A model generated the notes under the pieces. It saw only the letters and a program-made list of their open reading frames with translations, ran no database searches and was not told where the DNA came from. Position numbers and translations under genes: made by a program. A DNA stretch of 64,000 nucleotides, taken from Cynocephalus volans (Eukaryota > Chordata > Mammalia > Dermoptera > Cynocephalidae). Where the stretch lies: contig NC_084461.1 of assembly GCF_027409185.1 (NCBI RefSeq), positions 138,491,001 to 138,555,000 of the forward strand, read 5' to 3'. Below, piece by piece: positions 1 to 11,905 of the stretch. Numbering within the stretch: position 1 is the stretch's first letter; every line of letters begins with the position of its first letter.

Positions 1-54
1 TCTTTATCCTCATAGCCAACCTCAGAGTAACAGAAGGAGCAAGTCCTCTACCAG

Positions 55-1051
55 ATGACCAAACATCAACAAAAAAAATACTAGAACTACAAGCAAACAA
101 GAAGATATGATGCCAAAGGAATACAGTAATGCTCAAATTCCAGACCCCGTAGAACAGGGAATCCTTGAAATGTCTGAAAAGGAATTCTGAGCATTGATCT
201 TAAGAAAGCTCTAAGAAATAAAAGAAGACTCAATTAGAGAACACAAGGAAACCAGAAAAAATATCCAGAATATGAAGGAGGAATTTTACAAACAGATAAA
301 TACCTTAAAAAAGAATGTAGCAGAACTCCTAGAACTGAAAGATTCACTCAGTGAAATACAAACCACAACAGAGAGTTTGAGCAGCAGACTAGAGCAAGCA
401 GAAGAAAGAATTTCAGATCTCGAAGATGGTCTTTTTGAAATAACCCAGGCAGACGAAAAACAAGGAAAAAAGAAATAAAAATAATGAAGAAAAGCTAAGA
501 GAGATAGCTGACAACCTCAAATGCTCTAACATCTGAATTGTGGGTATTCCAGAAGGGGAGGAGAAAGGAAAAGGTATTGAAAACCTATTCAAGGAAATAA
601 TAATAGTAAACTTCCCTCGTGTAAGGAGAGATGCAGCAGGCCTTCAGATCCAGGAAGCACAAAGGTCCCCAAACAGATTCAATCCAAAAAGATCCTATCC
701 AAGACACATTATAGTCAAATTTGCAAAGCTCAAAGACAAAGAATTCGAAAAGTAGCAAGAGAAAAACAGCAAGAGAAAAGCATCAAGTCACCTATAAGGG
801 AACCTCCGTTAGACTAACAGCAGACTTCTCAGCAGAAACCCTACAGACCAGAAGAAAGTGGAATGGTATAGTCAAAACACTAAAAGAAAAAAAATTGCCA
901 GCCAAGAATTCTTTACCCAGCAATGCTCTCCTTCAGAAATGAGGGAGAAATGATGTATTTCCCAGAAAAGCAAAAAGTGTGGGATTTCACTACCACACAA
1001 CCAGGCCTACAAGAAATTCTCAAGGGAGTCCTGCATATGGAATCTGAATGA
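55..1051 (+). pseudogene. L1 ORF1 remnant (RNA-binding nucleic-acid chaperone)
   Basis: In active elements ORF1 protein trimerises, coats L1 RNA and acts as a chaperone in the cytoplasmic RNP. Alignment by eye with the reverse L1 puts the start codon near 55 and the TGA at 1049-1051. The longest surviving stretch (272-478) is the coiled-coil segment, rich in leucine heptads, Glu and Lys. The C-terminal domain is recognisable from the residues YKGTSVRLTADFSAE near 793-837 and continues in another frame to 1048. Stops and frameshifts (for example in the A-run near 70-84) break it into at least three frames, and the reading fragments at 540-755 and 721-942 are pieces of the same gene. It is a decayed pseudogene. 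Confidence 0.88.
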
Positions 1052-1235
1052 TGATGATTGCTATCATGGATACACAAGAAAGTGCAAAACCTGCCATTAA
1101 AACAAAAATGCCAGTGAGAAAGAGTAAGAAGCTAAATCATGCCACCTCAAATTTGCAACTAACATTGAAGAAGAGAAATAAAAGGGGAAGTAACAATCAA
1201 AAGATATTAAAAACATCTAAACAAAAAGCAGTTAA

Positions 1236-4200
1236 ATGACAGGAATTAAACAATACCTGTCATTAACTACCCTAAATGTGAACAGATTAAACACCCCATT
1301 CAAAAGGCACAGATTGGCTGATTGGATTAAAAAGCTAGACCCAAGTACATGCTGTCTCAAGAGACCCACCTTACCTGTAGAGACACACAAGACTAAAAGT
1401 GAAAGGATGGAAAAAGATATACCCACCAAATGGAAACCAAAAATGAGCAGGAGTTAGCTATTCTTATATAGGATAAAATAGACTTTAAACCAGAAAACAT
1501 AAAAAGAGACAAAGAAGGCCAGTATGTAATGATAAAAGGATCTATCCAGCTAGAAGACATAACAACCATAAATATGTATTCAGCCAATACTGGCACACCC
1601 AGATATATAAAGCAAACACTCTTAGACCTAAAGAAAGAAATAGGCCCTAATATATTAATAGTGGGTGACCTGAACACCCCTCTCTCAGTATGGGACAGAT
1701 CTACCAGGCAACAAATCAACAAAAAGACACAGGATTTAAACTACACCTTAGACCAACAGGACTTGGCAGATAAATACAGAACATTTCACCCAACAACTAA
1801 AGAATATACTTTCTTCTCATCAGCATATGGAACGTTCTCCAGGATAGACCACATATTAGGTCACAAAACCTAGTCTCAGCAAATTTTAAATAAATGAAAT
1901 CATTCCAAGTATCTTTTCAGACCACAATGGACTAAAACTGGAAATCAATAACAAGCAAAACCCTGGAAACTATACAAATATATGGAAAATAAACAATAGG
2001 TTCCTGAATGACCTATGAGTCCATGAAGGGATTAAACAGAAAATCAAAAAATTTCTTGAAACTAATTAAAATAAATCTGTGGGATACTGCAAAAGCAGTA
2101 CTAAGAGGCAAATTTATTGCAATAAACACTTACATCAAAAGAATGGAAAGACTTCATATAAACAACCTAACATTATGCCTCAAAGAACTTGAAAAACAGC
2201 AAAAATCAATCCTAAAGGTAGTAGACAGGAAGAAAGAATTAAGATCAGAGCAGAACTAAATGAAATAGAGACCCTAAAAATGATAGAAAAGATCAATGAA
2301 ACAAAAAGTTGGTTTTTCAAGAAGATAAATAAAATGGACAAACCATTAGCTAGGTTAAAAAAAAAAAGAAGAGAAAATACCCAAATAACAAAAATCAGAA
2401 ATGAAAAGGGAGACATTACAACCAATACCACAGAAATATGAAGAATCATTAGAGACTGTTATAAACAACTGTATGACAACAGAAAACCTGGAAGATATGG
2501 ATAAGTTTCTGGACACATACAAACTACCCAGACTGAACCAAGCAGAGAGACAAAATCTGAACAGACCAATAACAAGCAATTAGATTGAAGCAGTAATCAG
2601 TAATCTTCCAACAAAGAAAAGCCCAAGTTCAGATGACTTTACAACTGAATTCTATCAAGCCTTTAAAGAGGAATTATTACCAATTCTCCTCAAACTATTC
2701 CAGAAAATTGAAACAGAAGCCATTCTCCCAAACTCATTCTATGAGGCCAACATAACTCTGATACCAAAACCAGATAAAGACACAACAAAAAAAGAAAATT
2801 ACAGGCCAATATCCTTGATGAACATAGATGCGAAAATCCTCAACAATATGTTAGCAACCAGAATACAGCAACACAGCAAAAAAATTATACACCATGATCA
2901 AGTGGGATTCATCCCAGGGATGCAAGGATGGTTCAACATATGAAAGTCAATAAATGTGATACATCACATCAATAAACTCAAGGACAAAAACCATATGATT
3001 ATCTCAATAGATGCTGAAAAAGCATTTGACAAAATTCAACATCCCTTCATGATATATAGAAGGAGAGTATCTCAACAAAATAAAAGCCATCTTTGACAAG
3101 CCCACTGCCAGTATCATTCTGATTGGGAAAAACTGAAGGCTTTTCCCTTAAGAACAGGAACAAGACAAGGATGCCCCTCTCACCCCTTCTATTTAACATA
3201 GTACTGGAGGTACTAGCTAGATCAATCAGGCAAGAGAAAGAAATAAAGGTATCCAGATTGGAAAAGATGAAGTCAAACTATCCCTATTTGCAGATGATAT
3301 GATACTCTATATAGAAAAACCTAAAAACTTTACCAAAAAACTCCTAGAACTAGTTTATAATTTCAGTAACATTTCAAGATACCAAATAAATGCCCCAAAT
3401 CAGTTGCATTTATATTCTCCAATAATGAAAGAGAAATCAAGAAAGTAAGCCCATTAAGTCATGCACAAAAAAATAAAATACCTAGGAATCAATTTAACCA
3501 TGGAGGTGAAAGATCTCTACAATGAGAACTACAAACCACTATTGAAAGAAATTAAAGAAGACACAAAAAGATGGAAAGACATTCCATCCTCTGGAATTGG
3601 AAGAATTAACATTGTTAAAATGTCTATGCTACCCAAAGCAATCTAAAGGTTCAATACAATCCCCATCAAAATACCAATGACATTCTTCACAGAAATGGAA
3701 AAATCAGTCTCATCATTAATATGGAACAACAAAAGACCCCAAATAGCCAGAGAAATCCTGAGCAAAAAAAAAATAAAGCTGGAGGCATAACACTACCTGA
3801 CTTCAAATTATATTACAAAGCTACAGTAACCAAAGCAGCATGGTTCTCGCATAAAAATAGACACTCAGACCAGTGGAGCAGAATAGACAACCCAGAAACC
3901 ACCCCTCAGGCTTACAGCTGTCTGATATTTGACAAAGGCAACAAAAACATACATTGGGAAAAAGACTGCTTCTTCAATAAGTGGTGCTGGGAAAATTGGA
4001 TATCCACATGTAGAAGAATGAAACTAGACATGCATCTATCACCATATACTAAAATCAACCCAAAATGGATTAAAGACTTAAATAAAGACCTGAAACTATA
4101 AAATTACTAAGGGAAAATGTAGGTGGAACTCTTCAGTACTAGGTCTGGGCACAGACTTAATGAACATGAGCCTGAAAGCACGAAAAACAAAAGAAACAAT

Positions 4201-4963
4201 AAATAAATGAAACTATATCAAACTAAAAAGTTTCTGCACAGCAAAGGAAACAATCAACAGAGTGAAATGACAACCTACAGAGTGGGAGAAAATTTTTGCT
4301 AACTATGCATCTGACAAGGGATTAATATCCACAATATACAAGGAACTCAAGCAATTACATGGTACAAAAACAAATAATCCAATTAAGAAATGGGCAAAGG
4401 AACTGAATAGACATTTTTTAAAGGAAGACATACAGGTACATGAAAAAATGCTCAACATCACTAGTCAACAGGGAAATGCAAATTAAAACCACATTGAGAT
4501 ACCACCTCACCCCAGTTAGACTGGTTATAATTAAAAAGACTGAGAATAACAAATGCCGGTGAGGATGTGGAGAGAAGAGAATACTCCTACACTGTTGGTG
4601 GGACTGTAAATTAGTACAACCACTATGGAAAACAGTACAGAGTTTTTTCAAACAACTACAGGTAGATGTTCCATACGACCCAGCAATCCCACTTCTGGGT
4701 ATATACCCACAGGAATGGAAATCATCATGTCAAAGGGATACCTGCACTCCCATGTTCATTGCAGCTCTGTTTACAATAGCCAAGATATGGAACCAACCTA
4801 AATGTCCATCGATGTATGATTGGATAAGGAAAATGTGGTATGTATACCCCATGGAATTCTATTCTGCCATAAAAAAGAATGAAATTCTCCCATTTGCAAC
4901 AATATGGATGAGCCTGGAGAAACTTATGTTGAGTGAAATAAGCCACCCATGTACTCACTCGTA
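1236..4963 (+). pseudogene. L1 ORF2 remnant (endonuclease / reverse transcriptase)
   Basis: ORF2 supplies the APE-type endonuclease, reverse transcriptase and Cys-rich C-terminus used in target-primed reverse transcription. ATG 1236 opens the expected N-terminus (TTLNVNRLN). Endonuclease motifs are visible as VGDLNTPLS (1661-1687) and RIDHILG (1841-1861). The reverse transcriptase catalytic FADD is at 3287-3298. The C-terminal frame at 4752-4963 carries the usual final motif (YSAIKKNEILPF). The gene is about 3.7 kb, normal for ORF2, but many stops and indels divide it into short frames (1236-1457, 1529-1873, 2008-2259, 3461-3646, 3721-4101 and others). Inactive. Confidence 0.92.
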
Positions 4964-5235
4964 AGTGGAACCTAAGAGATAAAGAAGAAAGGAAAGACCG
5001 ACCAGAGTGGTGCGTTGGACTTGCAGAGGGAGAGAACATATCTAGGGATACAAAGTGGAGTGGGGAAAGGGGGATGGGGAAGGAGGTTGGTGATAATTGA
5101 GGGGATAACTGGGTGGGGGACATGGGGTATAATCACAATTTGTGGTAATGGGCATGCTGCCAGTATGGATCTGGCCATCACATCTTAGGCACAAGTGGTG
5201 ACAATTTGCTTTGTACCCCATGAATATTCATAACC

Positions 5236-5241
5236 AATAAA
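5236..5241 (+). promoter_or_regulatory. L1 polyadenylation signal AATAAA
   Basis: A hexamer at the end of the L1 3'UTR, immediately before the A-rich tail, in the expected place for L1 mRNA 3' processing. A second AATAAA-like run follows within the A-rich tail. Confidence 0.6.
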
Positions 5242-5254
5242 AAATAAAACAAAA

Positions 5255-5400
5255 AAAACCCCCCAAAAGCAACAACAACAACAATAATAATGATAATAAT
5301 AACAAAAAACCTCTCAGGGGAGCAACCCTGTACCCATACTAAAAAAAATAAAAAATAAGATAAAACCTATGAGGTGTCAAAAGGTCAAAAAAAAAAAAAA
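5255..5400 (+). repeat. A-rich L1 tail with (CAA)n/(AAT)n microsatellite
   Basis: After the L1 3'UTR come short AAC and AAT/GAT trinucleotide runs, a short non-repetitive piece (about 5310-5340), then A-rich sequence ending in a ~15-A run near 5386-5401. This looks like an expanded, mutated poly(A) tail, possibly with a second small retroposon tail. The 3' target-site duplication should lie just beyond, but its partner is outside the window. Confidence 0.6.
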
Positions 5401-6028
5401 AGATGAATAACTGAATGTGTATCTCTGTGTATCCACATATGTGTGAGAAGTTTTATTAATGATTTCTCCATGTTTTTTAACCTATTCATCATAAAAATAA
5501 TGAACAAAATCTTTTAATAATTTGCCTAATGAAGGAAAGAACCGCTTTAATAGAATTTTGACATTAATTACAGTGTTGCACATATTAAAATTGTGTTTTG
5601 ACATTGTCATTCAAACAACATGAAAGACATTACATAAATCACACTCTGGGAGGAAAAAAAAAGAGAAGAGATATGACTCAAATTTACTATAAGGCTGCAA
5701 GAAAGAAAACTGCCATATATTTGCTAGCACCTGACTATTTTGGAAGATGGCAACCGTTTAATAGAACTTAACCTCATCCCATTTTGAGTCTAGTTTTGAA
5801 CAGTATCATGGCCAACAGTTTATATTTGGCAAAAATTAATTTGGCCAACTTCAGTGTCCTAAATTGGGATTTTGCTAAGATTGCTATTGTGGCCTGAACT
5901 CTTTTTTGAGGTCTTGGTGATGTTGGCCTGAATCTTGTATGAGAAAGGCCAGAATCATAAGTTGGATCCCATTCTTACTCTATTTCCTAGTCACAGTTTG
6001 TACAATTACTCAGTTGTTTTTTTTTTTC
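5401..6028. other. Unique AT-rich sequence
   Basis: No repeat family, open frame or RNA structure recognised. It is ordinary non-coding DNA between two L1 insertions. Confidence 0.5.
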
Positions 6029-6029
6029 T

Positions 6030-6988
6030 CTTTTTCTTTTTTTTATTGAAACATAATTTATTATACATATTTGTGGGGTACGAAGTTCACTATTAGTAGT
6101 TGTATACAATATGTGATGGTCAAATCAGGATAGTTAGCTTACTCATAATTACAATATATAATCAATCTTTGTGTCCATTAATCAATTTCTCATTAATTTC
6201 TCATTATTCCCTTCCCTCCTCCTCCCCCTCCCCCTTTCCACTTTCTAGTAATCACAGTAACCACAGTTCTGTCCTCTCCTATACTTTCAATGTATTATTG
6301 TGATTGTTGTTTCTTTCTCTCTTTCTTTATTGTTTATTTGTTTATTTATTAATTCATTTCCCACTTATGAGTGAAGACATGTGGTATTTCTCTTTCTTCA
6401 CCTGCGTTGTTTCACTTAACATAATTTTCTCCAGGCTTATCCATGTTGCTGCAAATGGTAGAATTTCATTCCTTTTTATGGCTGAGTAGTATTCTGTTGT
6501 ATGTATATACACCACATTTTCCTTATCCAGTCATCTGTGGTCGGACATTTAGGTTAATTCCATAGTCTGGCTATTGTAAATAGAGCTGCAATAAACATGA
6601 GAGTGCAGGTATCCCTTCGACATGATGATTGCCTTGCCTTTGGATAGATAACCAGTAGTGAGATGACTGGATCATATGGTAGTTCTATCTGTAGTTGTTT
6701 GAGAAACCTCTATACTGTTTTCCGTAATGGCTGTACTAATTTACAGGCCTACTGACGGTGCAGAAAGGTTTGCCTTTCTCTGCATCCTTGCCAGAATTTG
6801 TTATTCTCAGTCATTTTGATAATGGTGAGTTTAACTGGGGTGAGATGATATTTCAAATTGGTTACGCTTTGATGATTAGGGATGTTAAGAATTTTTTTCA
6901 TGTACCTGTTGGCCATTTGTTTGTCCTCCTTTATGAGATTTCTATTCAACTCCATTGCCTATTTTTAATTGGATTATTCATTTCTTTT
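6030..6988 (-). mobile_element. 5'-truncated L1, 3' end fragment (reverse)
   Basis: Read on the reverse strand, this is the last ~0.6 kb of ORF2, the 3'UTR and the A-tail (T-rich run 6018-6054). The 3'UTR phrase around 6055-6160 (TATTTGTGGGGTAC and a following AATCAGGATAGTTAG) is the L1MA-like type also seen in the full-length L1 at 19.04-19.16 kb. ORF2 coding similarity extends to about 6988, where the copy is cut off. No convincing target-site duplication was found. Confidence 0.85.
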
Positions 6989-7470
6989 CAATCTTTAAAA
7001 CTCTGTCTGCCAAATGGTAGAAGAATGGCTTAATCCCTATTCCCTGCATGTGCCTATGTACATCCATCCTGCAAATATAAATAGCAGTGCACTTGCATAT
7101 TTTATGTGGTTATTTGTGCTTATCCTAAATTTCCTGGAAGGGAAAAAGAACTATGCCCTGTTTATACTTAACCCTGTCTCATTTCCATCTTCATTCCACA
7201 GGACCTAGTACAGTGTTATATATACATAGTAAACTCACCCATCCACTCACTGCCTCACTGTCCTTCGTTATCTTGGTAATAAAAATGTCTCAACACCTCA
7301 AAAGAGATGAGAAATTTATAAGGAAGAAATATACTTTAATCATATCAATGTTTCTGGACAATTTCTTACTCTTTTTTTTTTTTTTGTACTACTACATAGT
7401 TGAGATTCCCAAGAGACCTAGATTCTCAATTTGTGACATTGTGAAATTGATTGGATCTTTATCTACCTCA
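6989..7470. other. Unique sequence
   Basis: No repeat or gene recognised. An open frame runs through it and into the next L1 piece, but it has no family similarity and biased composition. Confidence 0.45.
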
Positions 7471-7655
7471 GTTTCTTCATCTTTTTTTTTCAATTTTATC
7501 TATATTTATTTTTATGGAGTACAGTATGTTTCAGTACATGCATATACTGCACAATGATTTATTTAGATATCTGATTCTATAATGATGTCTATTTAGGATA
7601 GATAACATAGTTTTGTTCCCGTTAGTACACCCCTTTTCCTGTTTCTTCATCTTTT
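7471..7655 (-). mobile_element. Short 5'-truncated L1 with perfect 15-bp target-site duplication
   Basis: GTTTCTTCATCTTTT occurs at 7471-7485 and again at 7641-7655. Between them lies only ~155 bases of L1 3'UTR in reverse orientation, starting with the T-run of the tail and showing the L1MA-type phrase GGAGTACAGTATGTTTCAGT near 7517. On the element's sense strand the insertion point reads CTT/AAAAG, the preferred L1 endonuclease cleavage site. A textbook severely truncated insertion. Confidence 0.88.
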
Positions 7656-8440
7656 AAGAGATAATTACATCCCTTCAACTTTTCCTATAAGAGTATTATA
7701 AAGATGAAATTAGGAAAGAGCAGTGAAAATGCTGGGAAAAAATAGATTTTTAAAAATGATTATACAATTTGATAAAATTGGAAAAACAAACACATTGATT
7801 ATGTACATATATACGCAAATATACATACATATGTACATATGTGTGTATACCTTTCTTTGAGTCAGAATTTCCATTTTTTTCAGACATAAGTTTTACTGAC
7901 CTGTTGTATCATGAAAGCATTCTTACTGATTTTTTTTTTTCATATTTCTTGCATTGGGAAAAAAATAATTTCACATGCTTTATGATCTCCAAGTCTGTTA
8001 AAAAGAGAGCTTGTGATCTGAATAGATGAAGCTTCATTGAGAAGTGGTTGTACCTCTGTAATACTTTATTGAGGTCAGGCTAAAAATAGAAGCCAGAGCT
8101 TTATTTATATTACTGTCTCTTAGTGACATAGCTACAAATGCCATTTCTGTCATCTAGACCTTAGCTGATTCAGTGACAGCTGAGGCCAGCCATAACATTT
8201 AGTAATGATGGAAATAGTTGATAATCTGGTCTACTTCTTTGTAGCATTTAAAGTTTTAGCATTATATCTGAGAAGTATTTTAGATCAAAATATGTACAGG
8301 TACAATTCACAAAAATACCAAGGCACATTTTTCATTGGTAGCAACAGTGTCCATTTAGAATGTAATCTCTGCGTTTAAATTGCCAAGTATAGGGTTTAGG
8401 TGTTTATGGTCTTAGCCTATTTCAACCCCTTTTTAAATAC
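7656..8440. other. Unique sequence with AT/TATG low-complexity stretch
   Basis: Contains an alternating ACATATGTACAT-like stretch at about 7800-7850. Otherwise no repeat family or gene recognised. Confidence 0.45.
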
Positions 8441-8590
8441 ATTTAAATACATGTTTTAAATACATTTATGTGTTTAATCCATTTTGAACTGATTTTAGTG
8501 TACGGTGTGAGATGAGGTTTTAATTTCAACTTCTGCATGTAGATATGCAGTGTTCCCAACACCATTTATTAAAGAGACTGTCTCAACCCC
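8440..8590 (-). mobile_element. L1 ORF2 internal fragment (reverse)
   Basis: The stretch around 8472-8582 (TTTAATCCATTTTGAACTGA, then a C/T-rich part ending in ACACCATTTATTAAAGAGAC) is a widely recognisable reverse-strand segment of L1 ORF2 downstream of the reverse transcriptase. Both ends are truncated and no tail is present, so it is a remnant of an older copy. Confidence 0.75.
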
Positions 8591-9465
8591 TTTATAGATT
8601 TTGATGAATGCTGGAGGTAGGATATAGGACAAAATAAATACCCACACATTGCGGCTTTCAGTTAAAACCTAGTATTATTTTTATAAGTATTTTAAAATTC
8701 ACACATATTGGAGCTGTCATAGTGATTCAAGATTTGGGGAAGGAGCATTTCCAGTGTTATTTGTTATTTGCTTTGCAAAGCACTACCTTTATGAGTATAT
8801 ATTTCTGGAGTTTTATTGCTATAGAAGTGCTGCTCCTTAGGTTTTCAATTTACACTTCAGAGTACTGGCAAGCTACCTTGGAGTTTGTTCCATTTTGATA
8901 TTGTGTATGTGTGTGTGCGTGCTTAAATCTTAATGTGTCCTGACGCTATAAAGAATTCACTCTTCTATCCAGTAGTCTATAAATCAAAAGCTTCAGGTAT
9001 AGGCATGAAGTATCTATTGAAAATAATCAGAAAACAGAATTTTATCTTAGAAGAAAGCATTAGCAAGTGATGGTGTGAATGGTGGAGTGAATATGACAGT
9101 TATATAGATGTAATGACATGGGGGGAAATCTCTCATGACCTGAATCAACCCTGCTGGAAAATAGAGCAGGCCCTAGAGCCAATCCTGCCTGGTTGAGCTA
9201 CTGAACAATTATTTTACAACTGGTAAAGTGTGCACACCTGCAGATCAAAACAGAGAGATGATTGCTCTGCTCTTCAGGTACATAAGCCTAGATATTAGTC
9301 CTTGTCTCACATTTTCCTGCAGCATTCCTACCTGTTGCACATACATCACAGCCACAAACGTATCTTTTCCCAAGTTGTAGCTTCATTTCTCCATTTAACT
9401 GAATTTAATACTTGTTCTGGATAAAGCAGGGATTTTTCTTAATCATTTCAGGTTCCTAATATTGC
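8591..9465. other. Unique sequence
   Basis: No repeat or gene recognised, apart from a short (TG)n run near 8905-8920. Confidence 0.45.
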
Positions 9466-9672
9466 AAGTGTGTACGTTTATTTTGTGTACCAAAATCCAT
9501 ATGGCATAACTAGGACTAGTGGGTGGATGTTACAAGCAAGAAAATGTCAGTTCTCCTTTCATTTCACAAAAAGAAAAAAAAGGCTGTCTCTAGAAAAAAA
9601 TAAATGAATTTACTGTCATTGCAAATATTCTCATATTTGGACAGTAGTCAAGGAAAACTTATATCATGTTAT
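9466..9672 (+). mobile_element. Possible L3/CR1-type LINE 3' remnant
   Basis: Shares a series of blocks with 12005-12285: a GGCATAACTAGGACTAGTGG-like segment, AAATGTCAGTTCTCCTTTCA, an A-run, then CTCTAGAA and CTGTCATTGCAAAT. In ancient CR1-like LINEs these blocks precede a terminal segment that this copy lacks. The family name is from memory and uncertain. The homology to the second copy is visible directly. Confidence 0.45.
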
Positions 9673-9689
9673 AATTGGTGTGGGGGTAA

Positions 9690-10093
9690 GAATCTGGTCC
9701 TTCCTTAGTCTGGCTTGTGCTCTTATAACAGAATACCACAGACTGGGCAATTTATAATTCACAGAAATTTCGGGGCTCAGAGTTCTGGAGGCTAGGAAGT
9801 TCAAGACTGAGGGGCCAGCATCTGGCGAGGGCCTTCTTGTCAATTCTTAACAGGGCAGAGGGTGAGAGGGAGAGGGATAGAGAGAGAGCAAGAGAGCAAG
9901 TGAATGCACAAAATGGGGCTGAACTCATCCTTTTATAAGGAACCCACTCCCAAAATGACAACATAAATCCATTCATGAGAGTGTCGCTCCCATCACCCAA
10001 ACACCTCTCAATAGGTCCCACCTTCCAACAAAGGCGCTTTGGGGATAAAGTTTCCAACATAGGAACTTTGGGGGGAACACACAAACCATAGGA
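9690..10093 (-). mobile_element. MaLR (MST/MLT1-like) LTR, reverse
   Basis: The reverse complement reads as a MaLR LTR. It begins near 10093 with the phrase before CCCCAAAGTTCCTATGTTGG, has GGTGGGACCTATTGAGAGGT in the middle and a GA/CT-rich simple stretch (9850-9900). It ends with the ACAGAATACCACAGACTGGG block (9727-9746 as read on the forward strand). MaLRs are non-coding ERV-L relatives. The 205-residue frame through it (9752-10369, reverse) is a chance frame. Confidence 0.8.
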
Positions 10094-10430
10094 AGTCCTG
10101 GATATCCCATCTGATATCCTCTGTCCCATCCAGATAGTATTAAGAAAACAGTTCCCAAGTTCTTTGGGCTGTGTGTTTGCTGCACTTGGGGGCATAGGAA
10201 ACCTTCTATTGGTCCTGCATTGCTCTTGGCAGTGGGGAAGTCTGTGAGGTTTTCTCAAGTCCACATCATGTCTTGGTGATTCAACTAAACAGTTTTCTTC
10301 TGCTCCTGTAACATAGAGGGACATTACTGGAATTCTTGGCTTTTTTCCAGGGACCAAGGTCCATTCCATGTCCTTGCTACTCTAGGACCTCAGATCTGCA
10401 TGGGGCTCTAACAACCCTCTGCTCTCAGTA
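10094..10430 (-). mobile_element. Possible MaLR internal sequence next to the LTR
   Basis: This moderately GC-rich stretch abuts the 5' side of the reverse LTR, where MaLR internal sequence would be if that LTR were the 3' copy. Nothing resembling gag or pol is readable, and a second LTR was not found. Assignment rests on position and on a vague resemblance only. Confidence 0.35.
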
Positions 10431-10524
10431 ATTGATTACAGGGTCCTTTCTAAGGCACCTACCTACTGGCATTTATGTTTAGTTTTTCTGCCAAATCTAG
10501 AGAAACCTTATAAAATTTGAGTTT

Positions 10525-10695
10525 CGAGTAGTGCTTAAGAGCTCACTCTCTGGAGATTGGCTACGTGAAGAATGAATCCTGGCTCCATCGGTTTAACTGG
10601 CTGTATAAACTTGGGCAAGACTGAGCCTATCTACCTTGTTTTTTTATCTTTACATTAGGAAAAATAATAGTTTTTTCTTGTTAAGGATGAGAAGC
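10525..10695 (+). mobile_element. MIR SINE
   Basis: Forward MIR: AAGAGCTCACTCTCTGGAG, then the ATCCTGGCTCC box-B-like region, CTTGGGCAAG and a degenerate CATTAGGAAAAATAATAG tail. MIRs are tRNA-derived, L2-mobilised SINEs shared by all mammals. Confidence 0.75.
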
Positions 10696-10854
10696 AAAAA
10701 CATATGGAAAGCTGTTCTCACAGTGCAGGGAGCCTTCCTTGTACCCTAGCAGAAGTCATTGTGTTCTGAGTCTCTGCAGGCCTGCATGCTGGAATTTTAA
10801 AGCTAAAAATAGTTTCCTTTATTCTCCTTCTCCTGTGTCATCCCTCCTTGGCTT

Positions 10855-11040
10855 CGTACAGGCCTGGGCTCAAATCCTATCTTCACTTCTTATTAGTGAG
10901 GTGATCTTTGTCGACTTAGCAAACTTCTTTGAACTTCAGTTTCTCTTCTGTAAAATGGCTGTAATTCTAACTTCATAGTTTCTTCAGGAAGATCAAGTGA
11001 TGCGATCACATATAAAGCATAAGACAAAGAGTAGATGCTA
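10855..11040 (+). mobile_element. MIR SINE
   Basis: Forward MIR with GGGCTCAAATCCTATCTTCA, AACTTCAGTTTCTCTTCTGT and AAAATGGCTGTAATTCTAAC, ending near the GAGTAGATGCT tail. Confidence 0.8.
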
Positions 11041-11380
11041 AAAGGAAGTCCATTTTCTCCACTCCCCCTGGTGTAACCACTAGGTGATCTAATCCCAGTT
11101 TTTGAACTGTCTTCTTTTTGCCCAGTATTTGTTGCTTTAATTAATTATACACACAGACACACACACACACACACACACACACAGTGTGCAAGAATAGTTG
11201 CTTTAGTAATGAAACTCTCATAGTAGCTCGACTTTTGACTGACTTTATGAATTATTCCCATGATAATAGTCAAAGAATAAGGTGGATGTAGCATTGAATC
11301 GTTACCACCTGTAAAAACTTAGGCAGAATTAGAAACAAAAAATTAGAAATACAATATAGTTAACAACATGAACTTTAAAT
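11041..11380. other. Unique sequence with (AC)n microsatellite
   Basis: Holds the AC dinucleotide repeat at 11149-11184 and otherwise unrecognised sequence. Confidence 0.5.
11149..11184 (+). repeat. (AC)n microsatellite
   Basis: About 17 AC units with one AG interruption. A probable length-polymorphic locus. Confidence 0.9.
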
Positions 11381-11545
11381 TCAGATAGATAAAAATTCTA
11401 ACTTAGCCTTACGCCTTCCTGGGCAGAGATCTGGCAAGTTGTACCACCTCTGGAAACCTCAGTTTTCCCAACTGTATATGGAGAGTACTACCGACTTCAT
11501 GGGCTGTTGGGAGAATCTAATAAGAAAAACCTTATCAAACACTCT
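11381..11545 (+). mobile_element. MIR SINE
   Basis: Forward MIR core: CTGGCAAGTTGTACCACCTC, then AACCTCAGTTTTCCCAACTG, GAGAGTACTACCGACTTCAT and GGGCTGTTGGGAGAATCTAA. Confidence 0.75.
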
Positions 11546-11689
11546 ACCTGTATGGTAACTGTAATCATCGCAGTAATAATAATTTTTGTTAAGTTTATTA
11601 TTCTCATTGTTATTATTAAAGATTTGTTAGATTTCTGGGAATGAATCCTCTAGAGATAATGATAAAGCAAAGTTAATGATAATAGCAAC

Positions 11690-11905
11690 ACTTTTTTGAA
11701 AGTTTTTATGTGCACTTTGGCAAGTTACATAATTATCTAATTATCCTCATAATAAATGTATAAATTAAATGGTATTATTCACAGATGAAACCTTAAGTTT
11801 CATACAGGTTAAATAACTTGCCCAAGGACTTACAGCTAATGCAGGACAGACCTGGTACTCAGAGCTAGGTCAATCTGACTCAAATTCATAATTTTAACTC
11901 ATCTC
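11690..11905 (-). mobile_element. MIR SINE, reverse
   Basis: Reverse MIR over most of its length: a CACTTTGGCAAGTTACATAA segment, CACAGATGAAACCTTAAGTT, AACTTGCCCAAGGACTTACA, then the degraded tRNA-like end near 11860-11905. It is the fourth MIR within 1.4 kb. Confidence 0.8.

Larger units (their letters stand above)
1..5260 (+). mobile_element. L1 (LINE-1) retrotransposon, near full length, 5' end outside the window
   Basis: This forward-strand L1 has the canonical order: ORF1 remnant (about 55-1051), a ~185-bp inter-ORF spacer, ORF2 remnant (about 1236-4963), a ~270-bp 3'UTR, an AATAAA signal at 5236-5241 and an A-rich tail. The 3'UTR has the purine-rich G/A run typical of L1 (about 5050-5130). 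Both ORFs carry stops and frameshifts, so it cannot move. The 5'UTR lies before base 1, so no target-site duplication can be scored. Its last ~150 bases resemble those of the reverse fragment at 59.75-60.45 kb but differ from the L1 at 19.0-25.3 kb, so the window holds two L1 3'-end types. Confidence 0.93.

Noticed and set aside
9752..10369. 205-residue reverse open frame
   Set aside because: It runs through a non-coding MaLR LTR and adjoining sequence, with no similarity to retroviral proteins.
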